From NCBI GenBank assembly GCA_035510455.1, contig DATKHB010000012.1, positions 1 through 17,638 on the forward strand: a DNA stretch of 17,638 nucleotides, given 5' to 3'. Position numbers and translations under genes: made by a program. How positions within the stretch are numbered: the stretch's first letter is position 1; the number at the start of each line of letters is the position of its first letter. Below the pieces are notes generated by a model. It saw only the letters and a list, made by a program, of their open reading frames with translations, was not told the origin of the DNA and made no database searches. Below, one piece after another: positions 1 through 8,195 of the stretch. Source of the stretch: DATKGL01 sp035510455. GTDB taxonomy: Bacteria; Patescibacteriota; Saccharimonadia; Saccharimonadales; UBA4665.

Positions 1-90
1 CTCATCTGCCTTCCTAAACCAAGCTAGTCTAATCCTAGCTCCGTAAACCTGGAGCTGCTTCTGTGTCATTGTTCTTGTACTCACTTTCAT
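1..90 (-). CDS. Unidentified protein, N-terminal 30 codons only
   Basis: An open frame runs from an ATG at 90 off the left edge of the window. The ATG is preceded by a good ribosome binding site (AAAGGAG, 3 nt before the ATG) and by an in-frame TAG four codons upstream, so the start is well defined. The visible peptide begins MKVSTRTMTQKQLQVYGARI and continues with a basic and aromatic stretch. I do not recognise the family from 30 residues. It lies 54 bp downstream of dnaJ in the same direction and could be the last member of the heat-shock operon or a separate gene; no clear promoter or terminator is visible between them. Confidence 0.6.
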   Translation of the reverse strand, partial: MKVSTRTMTQKQLQVYGARIRLAWFRKADE

Positions 91-144
91 TACTCCTTTC
101 TATTGTATTGAAAGTGTCCAAGATGTTCGGTGCCTTAAGAGGAT

Positions 145-1239
145 TTATCGGCCAAAAATTGACTTTTTGCCTGAGTCTTTTTTGAATTCTTCAAGCAGTT
201 CTTCTTGATGTCTGCTTAGTTTAGTTGGAGTGCTGACTACAATAGTAACGATATGCGCGCCACGACCGGAGCCTTTTATATGCGCTACACCGTGGTTGGA
301 TAGCTTAAAGTCGCTGCCGCTTTGAGTACCAGCTGGGATTTTCATCCTAACAGGCCCGTCGACAGTATCGACATCAATTTCAGTCCCCAAAGCGGCATTA
401 ACCATATCTATCTCCTCCTCGCTCAGAATTAGATCACCCTCTCTCGTAAACTTGCGGTGCGGCCGAACACGAATATTCACGTATAGGTCGCCCTTTGGCC
501 CATTGGCGACCGCCTCACCATGCTCGCGCAGTCTTATAGTCGCACCATCATCAATACCAGCGGGTATCTTAAGAGTTACGGTCTGGGACTTTTTCTGGGT
601 ACCGCGGCCATGGCAAACAGTACAAACTTTTTCTGGCACTTTACCAGTTCCGCCACAAGTTCGGCAAACCGCTGCCTGCTGAATATTACCAAATATCGTT
701 CGGGTTACATTGACTACTTGGCCGGAACCGTTACAGGTACTGCAGGTCTTTAATTCATAGCCGGGTTCGGCTGTACTGCCTTTACAGTGATCGCACACGT
801 CCTCAATATCAAGTTTGAGTTTAACCTCAGTGCCAAAAACAGCATCCTCAAAACTAATTTCAGCACGGGTTTCAATATCTCGGCCCTGGGTTTGGCGTCT
901 TCGAGATCCGCTACCACCACCGCCAAAGAAACTTTCGAATATATCTCCTAGCCCTAAATCACCAAAATCAAAGTTGTACCCTTGAGCATTGCCAAAAGGG
1001 TTAGCTCCCTCGTAGGCTGAACTGCCGCCAACTCCAGCATGGCCGAATTGATCGTATCGTTTGCGCTTACTCTCGTCTTTTAGAACTTCATAAGCCTCGT
1101 TAATTTCTTTAAATTTCTCCTCGTTACCACCACGATCTGGGTGATGTTCAACAGCCAGACGCCTGTAGGCTTTTTTAATCTCATCGCTCGAGGCGCTTTT
1201 GGTGATACCCAAAACCTCATAGTAATCCCGTTTAGCCAT
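145..1239 (-). CDS. dnaJ: Chaperone protein DnaJ (Hsp40)
   Basis: This is the co-chaperone that delivers unfolded substrates to DnaK and stimulates its ATPase in the cytoplasm. It is 364 aa, close to normal length. An N-terminal J domain carries HPD at residues 33-35, followed by a Gly/Phe-rich linker (about 66-112). The zinc-binding region has four cysteine motifs: CDHCKGS (149), CSTCNGSG (166), CRTCGGTG (192) and CTVCHGRG (206). The first is slightly degenerate, with Thr156 where the usual CxxCxGxG has Gly; all eight cysteines remain. The beta-sandwich substrate-binding C-terminal domains follow. Its start overlaps the end of cutA by 8 bp (ATGGCTAA), which suggests translational coupling. 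It should be under the CIRCE/HrcA control of the upstream promoter. Confidence 0.97.
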   Translation of the reverse strand: MAKRDYYEVLGITKSASSDEIKKAYRRLAVEHHPDRGGNEEKFKEINEAYEVLKDESKRKRYDQFGHAGVGGSSAYEGANPFGNAQGYNFDFGDLGLGDIFESFFGGGGSGSRRRQTQGRDIETRAEISFEDAVFGTEVKLKLDIEDVCDHCKGSTAEPGYELKTCSTCNGSGQVVNVTRTIFGNIQQAAVCRTCGGTGKVPEKVCTVCHGRGTQKKSQTVTLKIPAGIDDGATIRLREHGEAVANGPKGDLYVNIRVRPHRKFTREGDLILSEEEIDMVNAALGTEIDVDTVDGPVRMKIPAGTQSGSDFKLSNHGVAHIKGSGRGAHIVTIVVSTPTKLSRHQEELLEEFKKDSGKKSIFGR

Positions 1240-1582
1240 TCTTCAACCCCCTAAAGTCCAGCGTATCCTTTAGCCACTTTTTGGCGGCCTCAGAAGTATG
1301 AGTCAGAGGTAAAGCATGCATAACAAAAGTGTCATAGCCGTGGAGTTTTTTAACGATTCTTTCGGCCTCAGCAAAGTATTCATCGCGACTTTGCATTACT
1401 AACTTAATTTCATCAGCGGTCTCGATCCCCTTCTGCCACCAGAATTTAGACTTGATGGGAAAGAATTCAACACAGGCCACTAGATGCTTCTGAAGCAAAG
1501 CATCAGCAATATCTTGGGCCTGTTGATAGGAACCGCAGGTCAATACTAGTTCAACGTAGTTATTTTTTGGCATCATGGGCAT
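1232..1582 (-). CDS. cutA: CutA1-like divalent-ion tolerance protein
   Basis: A 116-aa protein of the CutA1 family, small trimeric ferredoxin-fold proteins linked in E. coli to divalent metal tolerance; the real role is unclear in most bacteria. Family traits visible are the early strand VELVLTCGSYQQAQDIADAL, the LVACVEFFPIKSKFWWQKGIE segment matching the usual acquisition-of-cysteine/WxG region, DEIKLVMQSR, and a terminal KKWLKDTL helix. It sits between dnaK (22 bp upstream) and dnaJ (8-bp overlap), an unusual insertion in a heat-shock operon. The first ATG (1582) lacks a clear ribosome binding site; ATGs at 1576 and 1573 are equally possible starts. Confidence 0.85.
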   Translation of the reverse strand: MPMMPKNNYVELVLTCGSYQQAQDIADALLQKHLVACVEFFPIKSKFWWQKGIETADEIKLVMQSRDEYFAEAERIVKKLHGYDTFVMHALPLTHTSEAAKKWLKDTLDFRGLKNG

Positions 1583-1604
1583 TGCTTTTAGCTAGAAGCT
1601 AAAC

Positions 1605-3521
1605 TTATTTTTTGGGTTTATCGCCATCAACGACTTCACCTTCAACGGTTTCGCCTTGATCTTTTTTAGTAGATTCACCATTATCAGCTTTTTCAGTCTC
1701 ATCTGTTTTGGCTGATTCATACATTTTAGCACCGATCGGCATTATCTTGTCGTTAAGCTCTTTGGCGGCTGTTTCAAGAGTACTTTTATCGGCTTTGTCA
1801 TCGCTAGTAACTTTTTTGGCGCTATCGATTGCCTCTGTTAAGGTCTTTTTATCCTCATCAGACAGCTTCTCATCGTGTTCTTTGAGTAGCTTCTCTGTCT
1901 GGTAAACAGCATTATCCAATAAGTTCCTTGCTTCTACTGCTTCGCGTCTTTGCTTATCCTCTTCAGCGTGAGCTTCGGCATCTTTAGCCATCTTTTCAAC
2001 TTCGGCCTTATCCAGGTTGCCGCTGCCAGATATGGTGATGCTTTGTTCTTTGCCGCTGCCTTTGTCTTTAGCGGTTACATTAAGGATCCCGTTGGCGTCA
2101 ATATTAAAGGTGACTTCGATTTGAGGCACTCCTCTGGGAGCCGGCGGGATACCGTCAAGGATGAATCTGCCGAGAGATTTATTGCCCTCGGCTACTTCTC
2201 GCTCTCCCTGAAGGACATGAACCTCAACTTGTGGCTGATTGTCAGCGGCCGTACTAAAGACTTCGCTCTTACTGGTAGGGATGGTGGTGTTTCGCTCAAT
2301 AAGTTTGGTCATCACACCGCCCATGGTCTCAATACCCAGGCTCAGGGGTGTAACATCAAGCAACAGGACATCTTTAACGTCTCCCTGCAGCACACCGCCT
2401 TGTATGGCGGCACCAACAGCTACTACCTCATCTGGGTTAACACCCTTCATGGGAACTTTGCCGAATATCTTCTTCACCTCATCCTGTACGGCTGGCATAC
2501 GAGTCATACCGCCCACTAGTACGACGGCGTTAATGTCGCTAGCCTTAAGTCCGGCATCTTTTAGAGCTTTCTCACAAGGTTCCTTAGTCTTACCAATCAG
2601 ATCGGCCACCAGCTGTTCAAGCTTGGCACGGCTCAATTTATACTCAAAATGCTTTGGTCCGTCAGCGTCAGCCGTCAAAAATGGCAGGTTAATGTCCACT
2701 TCCTTGGTGGTGCTTAGTTCGATCTTGGCCTTTTCGGCCTCATCGCGGAGTCTTTGCATAGCGGCCTTGTCGTCACTTAGGTCAATTCCCTGTTCCTTCT
2801 TGAACTCTTCTAACAAATAGTTAACAATCGCCCGGTCAAAATCAGCCCCGCCAAGATGAGTGTCACCATTAGTCGACTTAACTTCGAAAACACCGTCTCC
2901 GAGTTCAAGGATAGAAACGTCAAAAGTACCGCCCCCAAGATCATAAACAGCAATTTTTTCATCTTTTTTGTCAGCCTTATCCAGACCGTAAGCCAAAGCG
3001 GCAGCTGTTGGCTCATTAATAATTCGTTTAACTTCTAGACCGGCGATCTTACCAGCATCTTTAGTGGCTTGACGCTGTGAATCATCAAAATAAGCCGGAA
3101 CCGTAATAACCGCTTCACCGACTGGCTCGCCTAAGAAGGCTTCGGCGTCAGTCTTTAGTTTGCCCAAGATCATAGCGCTGATTTCTTCTGGGCTATATTC
3201 TTTGTCGCCCATTTTTACTTTTACACCAGTACCGCTCTTGACGATCTCATAACCCATCAATTTTAGATCTCTTTGGACTTCCTTATCTTCCCAACGGCGG
3301 CCAATTAGGCGTTTCACTTCATAAATAGTGTTCTTGGAGTTGGTCACCTGCTGGCGCCTGGCCACCTGGCCGACCAATCGTTCACCATTCTTGTTTACGG
3401 CAACCACGGACGGTGTAGTCCGCGCACCTTCACTATTGGCAATAATTTCCGGTTTTCCGCTTTGCATTACTGCCATCGCTGAGTTGGTTGTCCCTAAATC
3501 AATTCCTATAATCTTTCCCAT
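1605..3521 (-). CDS. dnaK: Chaperone protein DnaK (Hsp70)
   Basis: This is the ATP-dependent Hsp70 chaperone, working with DnaJ and GrpE encoded in the same operon. At 638 aa it is full length. The nucleotide-binding domain starts with GKIIGIDLGTTNSAMAV; further signatures are the phosphate-2 motif VYDLGGGTFDVSIL and the adenosine motif VVLVGGMTRMP. The interdomain linker reads DVLLLDVTPLSLGIE and is followed by the beta-sandwich substrate domain (residues about 390-500) and a helical lid. The C-terminal tail is acidic and Lys-rich (EGEVVDGDKPKK), a loose version of the usual EEVD-like end. The start at 3521 has an AAGGAG site 7 nt upstream. It follows grpE after 12 bp. Confidence 0.98.
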   Translation of the reverse strand: MGKIIGIDLGTTNSAMAVMQSGKPEIIANSEGARTTPSVVAVNKNGERLVGQVARRQQVTNSKNTIYEVKRLIGRRWEDKEVQRDLKLMGYEIVKSGTGVKVKMGDKEYSPEEISAMILGKLKTDAEAFLGEPVGEAVITVPAYFDDSQRQATKDAGKIAGLEVKRIINEPTAAALAYGLDKADKKDEKIAVYDLGGGTFDVSILELGDGVFEVKSTNGDTHLGGADFDRAIVNYLLEEFKKEQGIDLSDDKAAMQRLRDEAEKAKIELSTTKEVDINLPFLTADADGPKHFEYKLSRAKLEQLVADLIGKTKEPCEKALKDAGLKASDINAVVLVGGMTRMPAVQDEVKKIFGKVPMKGVNPDEVVAVGAAIQGGVLQGDVKDVLLLDVTPLSLGIETMGGVMTKLIERNTTIPTSKSEVFSTAADNQPQVEVHVLQGEREVAEGNKSLGRFILDGIPPAPRGVPQIEVTFNIDANGILNVTAKDKGSGKEQSITISGSGNLDKAEVEKMAKDAEAHAEEDKQRREAVEARNLLDNAVYQTEKLLKEHDEKLSDEDKKTLTEAIDSAKKVTSDDKADKSTLETAAKELNDKIMPIGAKMYESAKTDETEKADNGESTKKDQGETVEGEVVDGDKPKK

Positions 3522-3533
3522 AGTATGTCTCCT

Positions 3534-4025
3534 TTATATCATCTTTACTTTAACCATTGCGTGTCTAATCACTTCGTCGCCCAATCGATAACCGGGTTGT
3601 AATTCCTCGGATACTACTTCCGTTTGGCCGTCACCGTCTTCCATGGCTACGGCTTCATGAAATCTGGGATTAAACGGTTCGCCGATCGTTTTAATCCGAC
3701 TGACGCCTAGGTCGCCTAAAGCTTTTTCAAACTGCTTAATCACGGCCTGGATACCCTTTATGTAGTCATTGTTCATTAATTCCTTAGGGGTGTGCTTGGC
3801 AGCTCTCTCGAAGCTGTCTATAGCCGGTAGCAAGGTACGGATAATACTAGCTTTATAAAGATCACCTAGTTTAGCGCGCTCTTCTTCGGTTCGGCGGCGG
3901 AGATTATGGGAATCAGCTCTTTCCCGCTGCAGAGCATCAGTTAGTTCCTTAATCTGCTGTTCAAGCCCTGCTATATTATTGGCTTTGAAGGCCTTAGCGG
4001 GTTTATGTGATTGATCTTTACTCAT
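3534..4025 (-). CDS. grpE: Nucleotide exchange factor GrpE
   Basis: A 163-aa GrpE that releases ADP from DnaK. A charged N-terminal coiled coil (about 18-60, rich in Glu/Arg with RRRTEEERAKL) is followed by LLPAIDSFERAAKH and the conserved C-terminal beta region with GEPFNPRFHEAVAMEDGDGQ, ELQPGYRLGDEVIRHAMVKV. All core GrpE elements are present. Its ATG overlaps the end of hrcA by 8 bp (ATGAGTAA), so translation is probably coupled to HrcA. It is the second gene of the CIRCE-controlled operon. Confidence 0.97.
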   Translation of the reverse strand: MSKDQSHKPAKAFKANNIAGLEQQIKELTDALQRERADSHNLRRRTEEERAKLGDLYKASIIRTLLPAIDSFERAAKHTPKELMNNDYIKGIQAVIKQFEKALGDLGVSRIKTIGEPFNPRFHEAVAMEDGDGQTEVVSEELQPGYRLGDEVIRHAMVKVKMI

Positions 4026-4731
4026 ATAAAACCGTCTCCAAAGTCTTACCGGCTCGTTTGACTAGGCTGATTACATCTCTATAGCTCTGCCGCGTCGGGC
4101 CCAAAACACCAATATAGCTCCGATCAGAGTAAGGGCTGCGAAAACGGCTAATTATTAAACTGCATCCGGCGCTACGGCCAATTGGATTTTCCTGGCCGAT
4201 ATAGACGCTCAGCGGTTCGTTTAGGGCAGCCTCATATAACCAAGGTTCAAGATTATCTAGAAGCTGGGCCACCTGGTGGACTTGGCTGGGATGAATGAAC
4301 TCAGGCTGGCCAAATAAATTGCTTAGTCCGCTCATATAGAGTTGCGGGCCGATCGTCGCTAGCCCCAGATTATGAGTCAGCTCAACAAGCGTATCAACAG
4401 CGTTACGAATGGTTCGTTCCGGGACGCCGCCATTTTCTACTCTAGTTGTTAAGGCCTTTTCTGCTCGCCGTTCGGAAGATATATTCTGAAGGTCCGGTGA
4501 CTGACCAAGATGGTTAACGTAAAAACGATAGCCTTTATCTGTAGGAATCCTGCCAGCGCTGGTATGAGGCTGAGTGATATATCTCTGCTTTTCTAGCTCA
4601 GCCATCTCAGCGCGAATTGTTGCCGAGCTGACATTAAAAACTTTGGCCAGCAAACTACTGCCAACTGGGCTAGCAACCTCAGCGTAGTGCTCAATAATTG
4701 CGCTTAATATTTTCTGTTGTCTGGGTGTCAT
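4018..4731 (-). CDS. hrcA: Heat-inducible transcription repressor HrcA, short form
   Basis: HrcA represses heat-shock operons by binding CIRCE. The first ~70 residues form the winged-helix DNA-binding domain (TPRQQKILSAIIEHYAEVAS, then SSATIRAEMAELEKQ and THTSAGRIPTDKGYRFYV-like residues). The C-terminus carries the family signature IGVLGPTRQSYRDVISLV. At 237 aa it is roughly 100 residues shorter than typical HrcA (about 340), and the loss appears to fall in the central dimerisation/inserted region, not at either end. It is the first gene of the operon and has a CIRCE operator in its own promoter, so autoregulation is expected. The ribosome binding site is weak (TTAAGAG close to the ATG). Confidence 0.93.
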   Translation of the reverse strand: MTPRQQKILSAIIEHYAEVASPVGSSLLAKVFNVSSATIRAEMAELEKQRYITQPHTSAGRIPTDKGYRFYVNHLGQSPDLQNISSERRAEKALTTRVENGGVPERTIRNAVDTLVELTHNLGLATIGPQLYMSGLSNLFGQPEFIHPSQVHQVAQLLDNLEPWLYEAALNEPLSVYIGQENPIGRSAGCSLIISRFRSPYSDRSYIGVLGPTRQSYRDVISLVKRAGKTLETVLYE

Positions 4732-4741
4732 CTCTTAAATT

Positions 4742-4768
4742 CTTGCACTCTCTTACGTCAAGTGCCAG
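4742..4768. promoter_or_regulatory. Second, degenerate CIRCE-like site
   Basis: CTTGCACTC-N9-AAGTGCCAG lies between the -10 box and the hrcA start. It matches the CIRCE half-sites at 7/9 and 6/9 positions with the correct 9-bp spacer. Its centre is 47 bp from that of the strong CIRCE, which would allow two HrcA dimers to bind. Function is inferred. Confidence 0.45.
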
Positions 4769-4776
4769 TATTAAAT

Positions 4777-4806
4777 ATGATAGACTAACTAGCACTCATT
4801 AGTCAA
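4777..4806 (-). promoter_or_regulatory. Sigma-70-type promoter of the hrcA heat-shock operon
   Basis: Reading the minus strand, TTGACT (4806-4801) is followed after 18 nt by TATCAT (4782-4777), about 45 nt upstream of the hrcA ATG. The -35 box lies inside the CIRCE spacer, so HrcA binding would block RNA polymerase. Confidence 0.65.
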
Positions 4807-4818
4807 GAGTGCTAGTTA
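4786..4818. promoter_or_regulatory. CIRCE operator (HrcA binding site)
   Basis: A perfect inverted repeat with 12-bp arms TAACTAGCACTC and GAGTGCTAGTTA separated by 9 bp. It contains the CIRCE core TAGCACTC-N9-GAGTGCTA (consensus TTAGCACTC-N9-GAGTGCTAA). It overlaps the hrcA promoter on one side, and its outermost bases (4816-4818) are the stop codon of the upstream guanylate-kinase-like gene. Confidence 0.93.
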
Positions 4819-5565
4819 AGATTTTTGGGCTTTTAAGTAATGCTTTAGGCCTATTAATAGTCGATGCGCTAAATCTTTAGCAGATTGTTGGCTAGCGCTG
4901 TCAATAATGCCCGTATTGGCAAACTTTTCTATCTGTTTTACTGCACGTTCAAGATCATCGTTAATGATGAACTTGTAGTACGGACGATTTAGAGCCGTCT
5001 GGAATTCTTTAACAGCGCTGGTTAGGCGCCTTTTGACTTCGTCATCCGGGAGTCTTCCTCTTTTATGGAGTCGCTTCAGCCACTCTTCGAAACTAGGTGG
5101 CAGAACAAAACAAAACAAAGTATCAGGCTTTAGCCTATATATATTCTCAGCCCCAGTTACTTCGACGTCAGCGATAGCAATCTTGTGATTATCTGCTGCT
5201 TTTTTAAGTTCACGTAAGCTAGTGCCGGATACTTGCTGATCATGAATAACTGCCGCTTCCAAAAAAGCCCCGCTACGTATATCGTCTAGCATTTCTTGCT
5301 CGCTTCTAAACCAGTATTCCCGTCCATTTTGCTCTAGTGCTCCGTTGTTGATTCTCGGCAGCCGTGTGGTATCGGATACCATGAAATCAAAACGCCCGCT
5401 TTTTAGAGCCTCTAAAATCATGGTATTGCGCCCAACGGATGTTGGAGCCGTCAATAAAACCAATTTGGTTCTTTCTAGGATTTTCTTCCCGTCTTCCGAG
5501 AGATGGTAATCGGCCAGGGCGCTATCGAATTCGGCTAAATGTTCAAGCTCATTATGCATATTCAA
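4816..5565 (-). CDS. gmk: Guanylate kinase-like protein with altered P-loop
   Basis: A 249-aa protein with the guanylate kinase fold (GMP + ATP to GDP + ADP in functional members). GMP-binding signatures are present: SDTTRLPR (64-71) and the NGREYWF segment (80-86), then GAFLEAAVIHDQQVSGTSL, a Walker-B-like IAIADVEVTGAENI, and PPSFEEWLKRLHKRGR with an RRL lid motif and late FIINDDLERAVKQIE. The P-loop is odd: APTSVGRNT (40-48) stands where the family has GPSGVGKTT, so the catalytic lysine is Arg46. There is an extra ~30-residue N-terminal extension. Either this is a weakened or regulatory kinase, or the lineage tolerates Arg; no other gmk is in the window. It overlaps the ATPase gene upstream by ATGA (4 bp). 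Confidence 0.8.
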   Translation of the reverse strand: MNMHNELEHLAEFDSALADYHLSEDGKKILERTKLVLLTAPTSVGRNTMILEALKSGRFDFMVSDTTRLPRINNGALEQNGREYWFRSEQEMLDDIRSGAFLEAAVIHDQQVSGTSLRELKKAADNHKIAIADVEVTGAENIYRLKPDTLFCFVLPPSFEEWLKRLHKRGRLPDDEVKRRLTSAVKEFQTALNRPYYKFIINDDLERAVKQIEKFANTGIIDSASQQSAKDLAHRLLIGLKHYLKAQKS

Positions 5566-8108
5566 CGGAGTCTGATGACGTGTTCGCTATTTAAATCTTG
5601 GCTGGTACTGGACGTCGGGGCGCCGACATGGTCCGGTGATCTATTTCTTCGCCTGTTGCGGTGTTTTTTAGGTCGATCGGGATTATCAGTTGATCCTTCA
5701 ATAGCAGTATGGGCCAAGTTAGACTTAGCGTCTCCTTTAGGGCTTTGGGGCGGAGGAGTTTGCTGAGGTTGCTGGGGCGGAACTGGCCGCGGGTTTTTTG
5801 ACGGTGATTGGTACGGTTTTTGATTAGCTGTCAAGTAGCGTTCTCCGACAAATTGTTCGACATGAAGACGGTTAATGGCATACTTCTCACGGCTGTTCTC
5901 GATAATTAGTTGGCTGTAGTCTTCGACCTGAGGCGGAAGACTTATGGTGATGGCCGAGAAAGCCTGAGCCTTTTCGCCTTCGATAGTCATGCTTGTTACG
6001 AAGTGGCGATTATGCATGTGTACCAGATCGTGCTCTTCAAACTTCGGCTCAAAATAGCGAAGCATACTCCGGGCATCATCGGCGCTTGTTCGAAAACTAA
6101 TTATGGTACCGACATTGCCAAATACAGCATCACGGACTTCAGGTAAAATTTGAGCGATATACTGGTTAGCGACGGTTAGGTAGAGGGCATACTTTCGGGC
6201 TTCGCTTAAAATTGTGGCAAACGAATCGGTAGCGAAATTCTGGAATTCATCAACATATAAATAGAAAGGTATTCTGTCGCTACTGGGCTGATCAGCCCGG
6301 CTCAAAGCGGCCATTTGAATCTTGGTCACCAGTAGTGACCCCAGTAATGCGGCATTATCCTCGCCGACTAAACCTGTTGATAGGTTAACTATCATGATTT
6401 TGCGTTGATCCATAATCTGGCGAATACTGAAACTGCTTTTCGGTTGGCCAATTATATTTCTAACCAACGGGTTGGCCGTGAAAGCTCCAACTTTATTTAG
6501 TACTGGTGAAACAGCCTCGGCGGCAAACTTATCATTCCAGCTGCTAAATTCCACCATCCAGAAGTTTCTGACTACCGGGTCTTCAACGTACTGCAGGACT
6601 GAACTTCGAAACTGCTTGTCGGTCAATATACGAGTTATGTCCAGCATAGTAGCTTGAGGATAATCCAGCAGCGCCAATATGCTATAACGCAGAATATACT
6701 CTAGCCTTGGCCCCCAAGACTCAAACATCCTCTTTAAGACACCGATTAATTCTGAACAGGTATGAGATTTTAATTTAGCGTCCTCGACTTCCATTGGATT
6801 AAAAGCTATCGGATAATCCACGTCAGCTGGATTAAAATAAATGACGTCGTTGGCGCGTTCTTTTGGAATACGCTGCATAACACTCTGGGCATAATCCCCG
6901 TGAGGATCAATCACCGCGAAACCGTACGGTGTGTACATGTCGGATATGGTCAGCAGTTCAAGCAGGCCGGATTTACCTGTCCCGGTTTGACCGATAATGT
7001 ATAGGTGTCGTCCGCGGTCAGCTCGCGGCAGACCAAACATCGTGTTATGCCCGCGAAAATTAGTAACCGCGATCGGACTAATGGCTTCTTGGAATTTTTC
7101 GTCGACAACTGGTAAATTAGCCGGCGGTTCAGCGGTTTGCGACAAAGACCATAGGATATAAGGTGTCTCAACATTGGTGTGCGGTAGGTGATAAAGAGTT
7201 GCTACTTCCTCAATGTTACAGATAAACGGCTGGCGTCCGATATCCCTCGATTTATAAAGTTCTTCAACGTACCTATCATTGGCTACTCGCTTGGTGTCAA
7301 AACCGTTAAGATAGGTTGTATTGAACTGTTTATAGCTGGCGATTATCGATTGCATCCGAAGCTGCGCTTCATCATGTGACACGTTGCCTTTATAAATAAT
7401 TCGAACCGAACATTCAAAAGCCAGTTTTTGGCTCTTCTCCTGAGCAGCCGCTACTTTAGTTTGCTGAGAATCGCTCATTTTAACAGTTTCCGACTTAGTT
7501 TGCGGAGGGGCCCAGAGAGCCGACAATAACCCGCTCGTGGAGTTCTTGGCGCCGCTATTCATGCCCGAAATGTATCGTTCGCTTCTTTTATGCCAATTGG
7601 GGGCGGCCGGGCGGATTATTAATTGAATCCAGGCTTCTTCGTCCTCTCCAAATTTTGCCAAAGTAGCGGTAATAGCCGCTAGCGGGTCGACCTCAAAGCT
7701 TTGAAAAGTCTTAATCGGCAACGCGTGGTTGCCGATTAACTTTAACTCAGTGGTCAGCACTGTAGGAAACTGCAGCTCTGGATTAATCGTAAAATCCGGG
7801 ATTTCTGAAATATTTACCGTCGGATACTGAGCGTAAATCTGTTCCTCAACGAAACTTTTTAGGTAACTTGGCACCCAGACGTAAAAGCCAATGCGTTTTT
7901 TTAGGGCGGCTATCTCAAAACTAATTCGTTCCCGACTAGCTGGTTTTAAAAATCCCTTGTTCGGCATCGTCAGTAGCCCGTGCAGACTAGCGAACATTTG
8001 TTCGGCGGCTAATTCTTTCTTGTCGTTTGTCCTAGGAACTTGAAGCAACAGCACCACTCCATCTGCGGGGCCTGAGCTTTTAAGCGAATCATCGTCATTT
8101 GCAACCAT
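5562..8108 (-). CDS. HerA/VirB4-TraG-like ATPase
   Basis: An 848-aa protein of the FtsK-HerA/VirB4-TraG ATPase superfamily. Walker A is GQTGTGKS (373-380), followed by FAVIDPHGDYAQSV, typical of HerA/TraG-type enzymes. Walker B is FYLYVDEFQNFA with Asp620-Glu621, followed by LSEARKYALYLTVANQ, a strong match to VirB4/TraG-like proteins. The ~350-residue N-terminal region is unassigned. The last ~80 residues are a disordered Pro/Gln-rich then strongly basic tail (HRNRRRNR). I see no transmembrane segment. The start at 8108 has AGGTGG 10 nt upstream. Such orphan ATPases are common in CPR genomes; DNA pumping, pilus/DNA uptake or secretion roles are all possible. It lies between ftsH and the gmk-like gene. 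Confidence 0.85.
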   Translation of the reverse strand: MVANDDDSLKSSGPADGVVLLLQVPRTNDKKELAAEQMFASLHGLLTMPNKGFLKPASRERISFEIAALKKRIGFYVWVPSYLKSFVEEQIYAQYPTVNISEIPDFTINPELQFPTVLTTELKLIGNHALPIKTFQSFEVDPLAAITATLAKFGEDEEAWIQLIIRPAAPNWHKRSERYISGMNSGAKNSTSGLLSALWAPPQTKSETVKMSDSQQTKVAAAQEKSQKLAFECSVRIIYKGNVSHDEAQLRMQSIIASYKQFNTTYLNGFDTKRVANDRYVEELYKSRDIGRQPFICNIEEVATLYHLPHTNVETPYILWSLSQTAEPPANLPVVDEKFQEAISPIAVTNFRGHNTMFGLPRADRGRHLYIIGQTGTGKSGLLELLTISDMYTPYGFAVIDPHGDYAQSVMQRIPKERANDVIYFNPADVDYPIAFNPMEVEDAKLKSHTCSELIGVLKRMFESWGPRLEYILRYSILALLDYPQATMLDITRILTDKQFRSSVLQYVEDPVVRNFWMVEFSSWNDKFAAEAVSPVLNKVGAFTANPLVRNIIGQPKSSFSIRQIMDQRKIMIVNLSTGLVGEDNAALLGSLLVTKIQMAALSRADQPSSDRIPFYLYVDEFQNFATDSFATILSEARKYALYLTVANQYIAQILPEVRDAVFGNVGTIISFRTSADDARSMLRYFEPKFEEHDLVHMHNRHFVTSMTIEGEKAQAFSAITISLPPQVEDYSQLIIENSREKYAINRLHVEQFVGERYLTANQKPYQSPSKNPRPVPPQQPQQTPPPQSPKGDAKSNLAHTAIEGSTDNPDRPKKHRNRRRNRSPDHVGAPTSSTSQDLNSEHVIRLR

Positions 8109-8195
8109 AGTTTATAAACCACCTGCTATTGCTGTATCTTATTATTGTCGCACTTTTAACGACTAAAATACAGTTACCAAGCCATTTTTTATGTC

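Noticed and set aside
1708..2820. Plus-strand open frames of up to 193 codons across dnaK
   Set aside because: They are antisense shadows of a strongly conserved DnaK, with no ribosome binding site and no protein-like composition.
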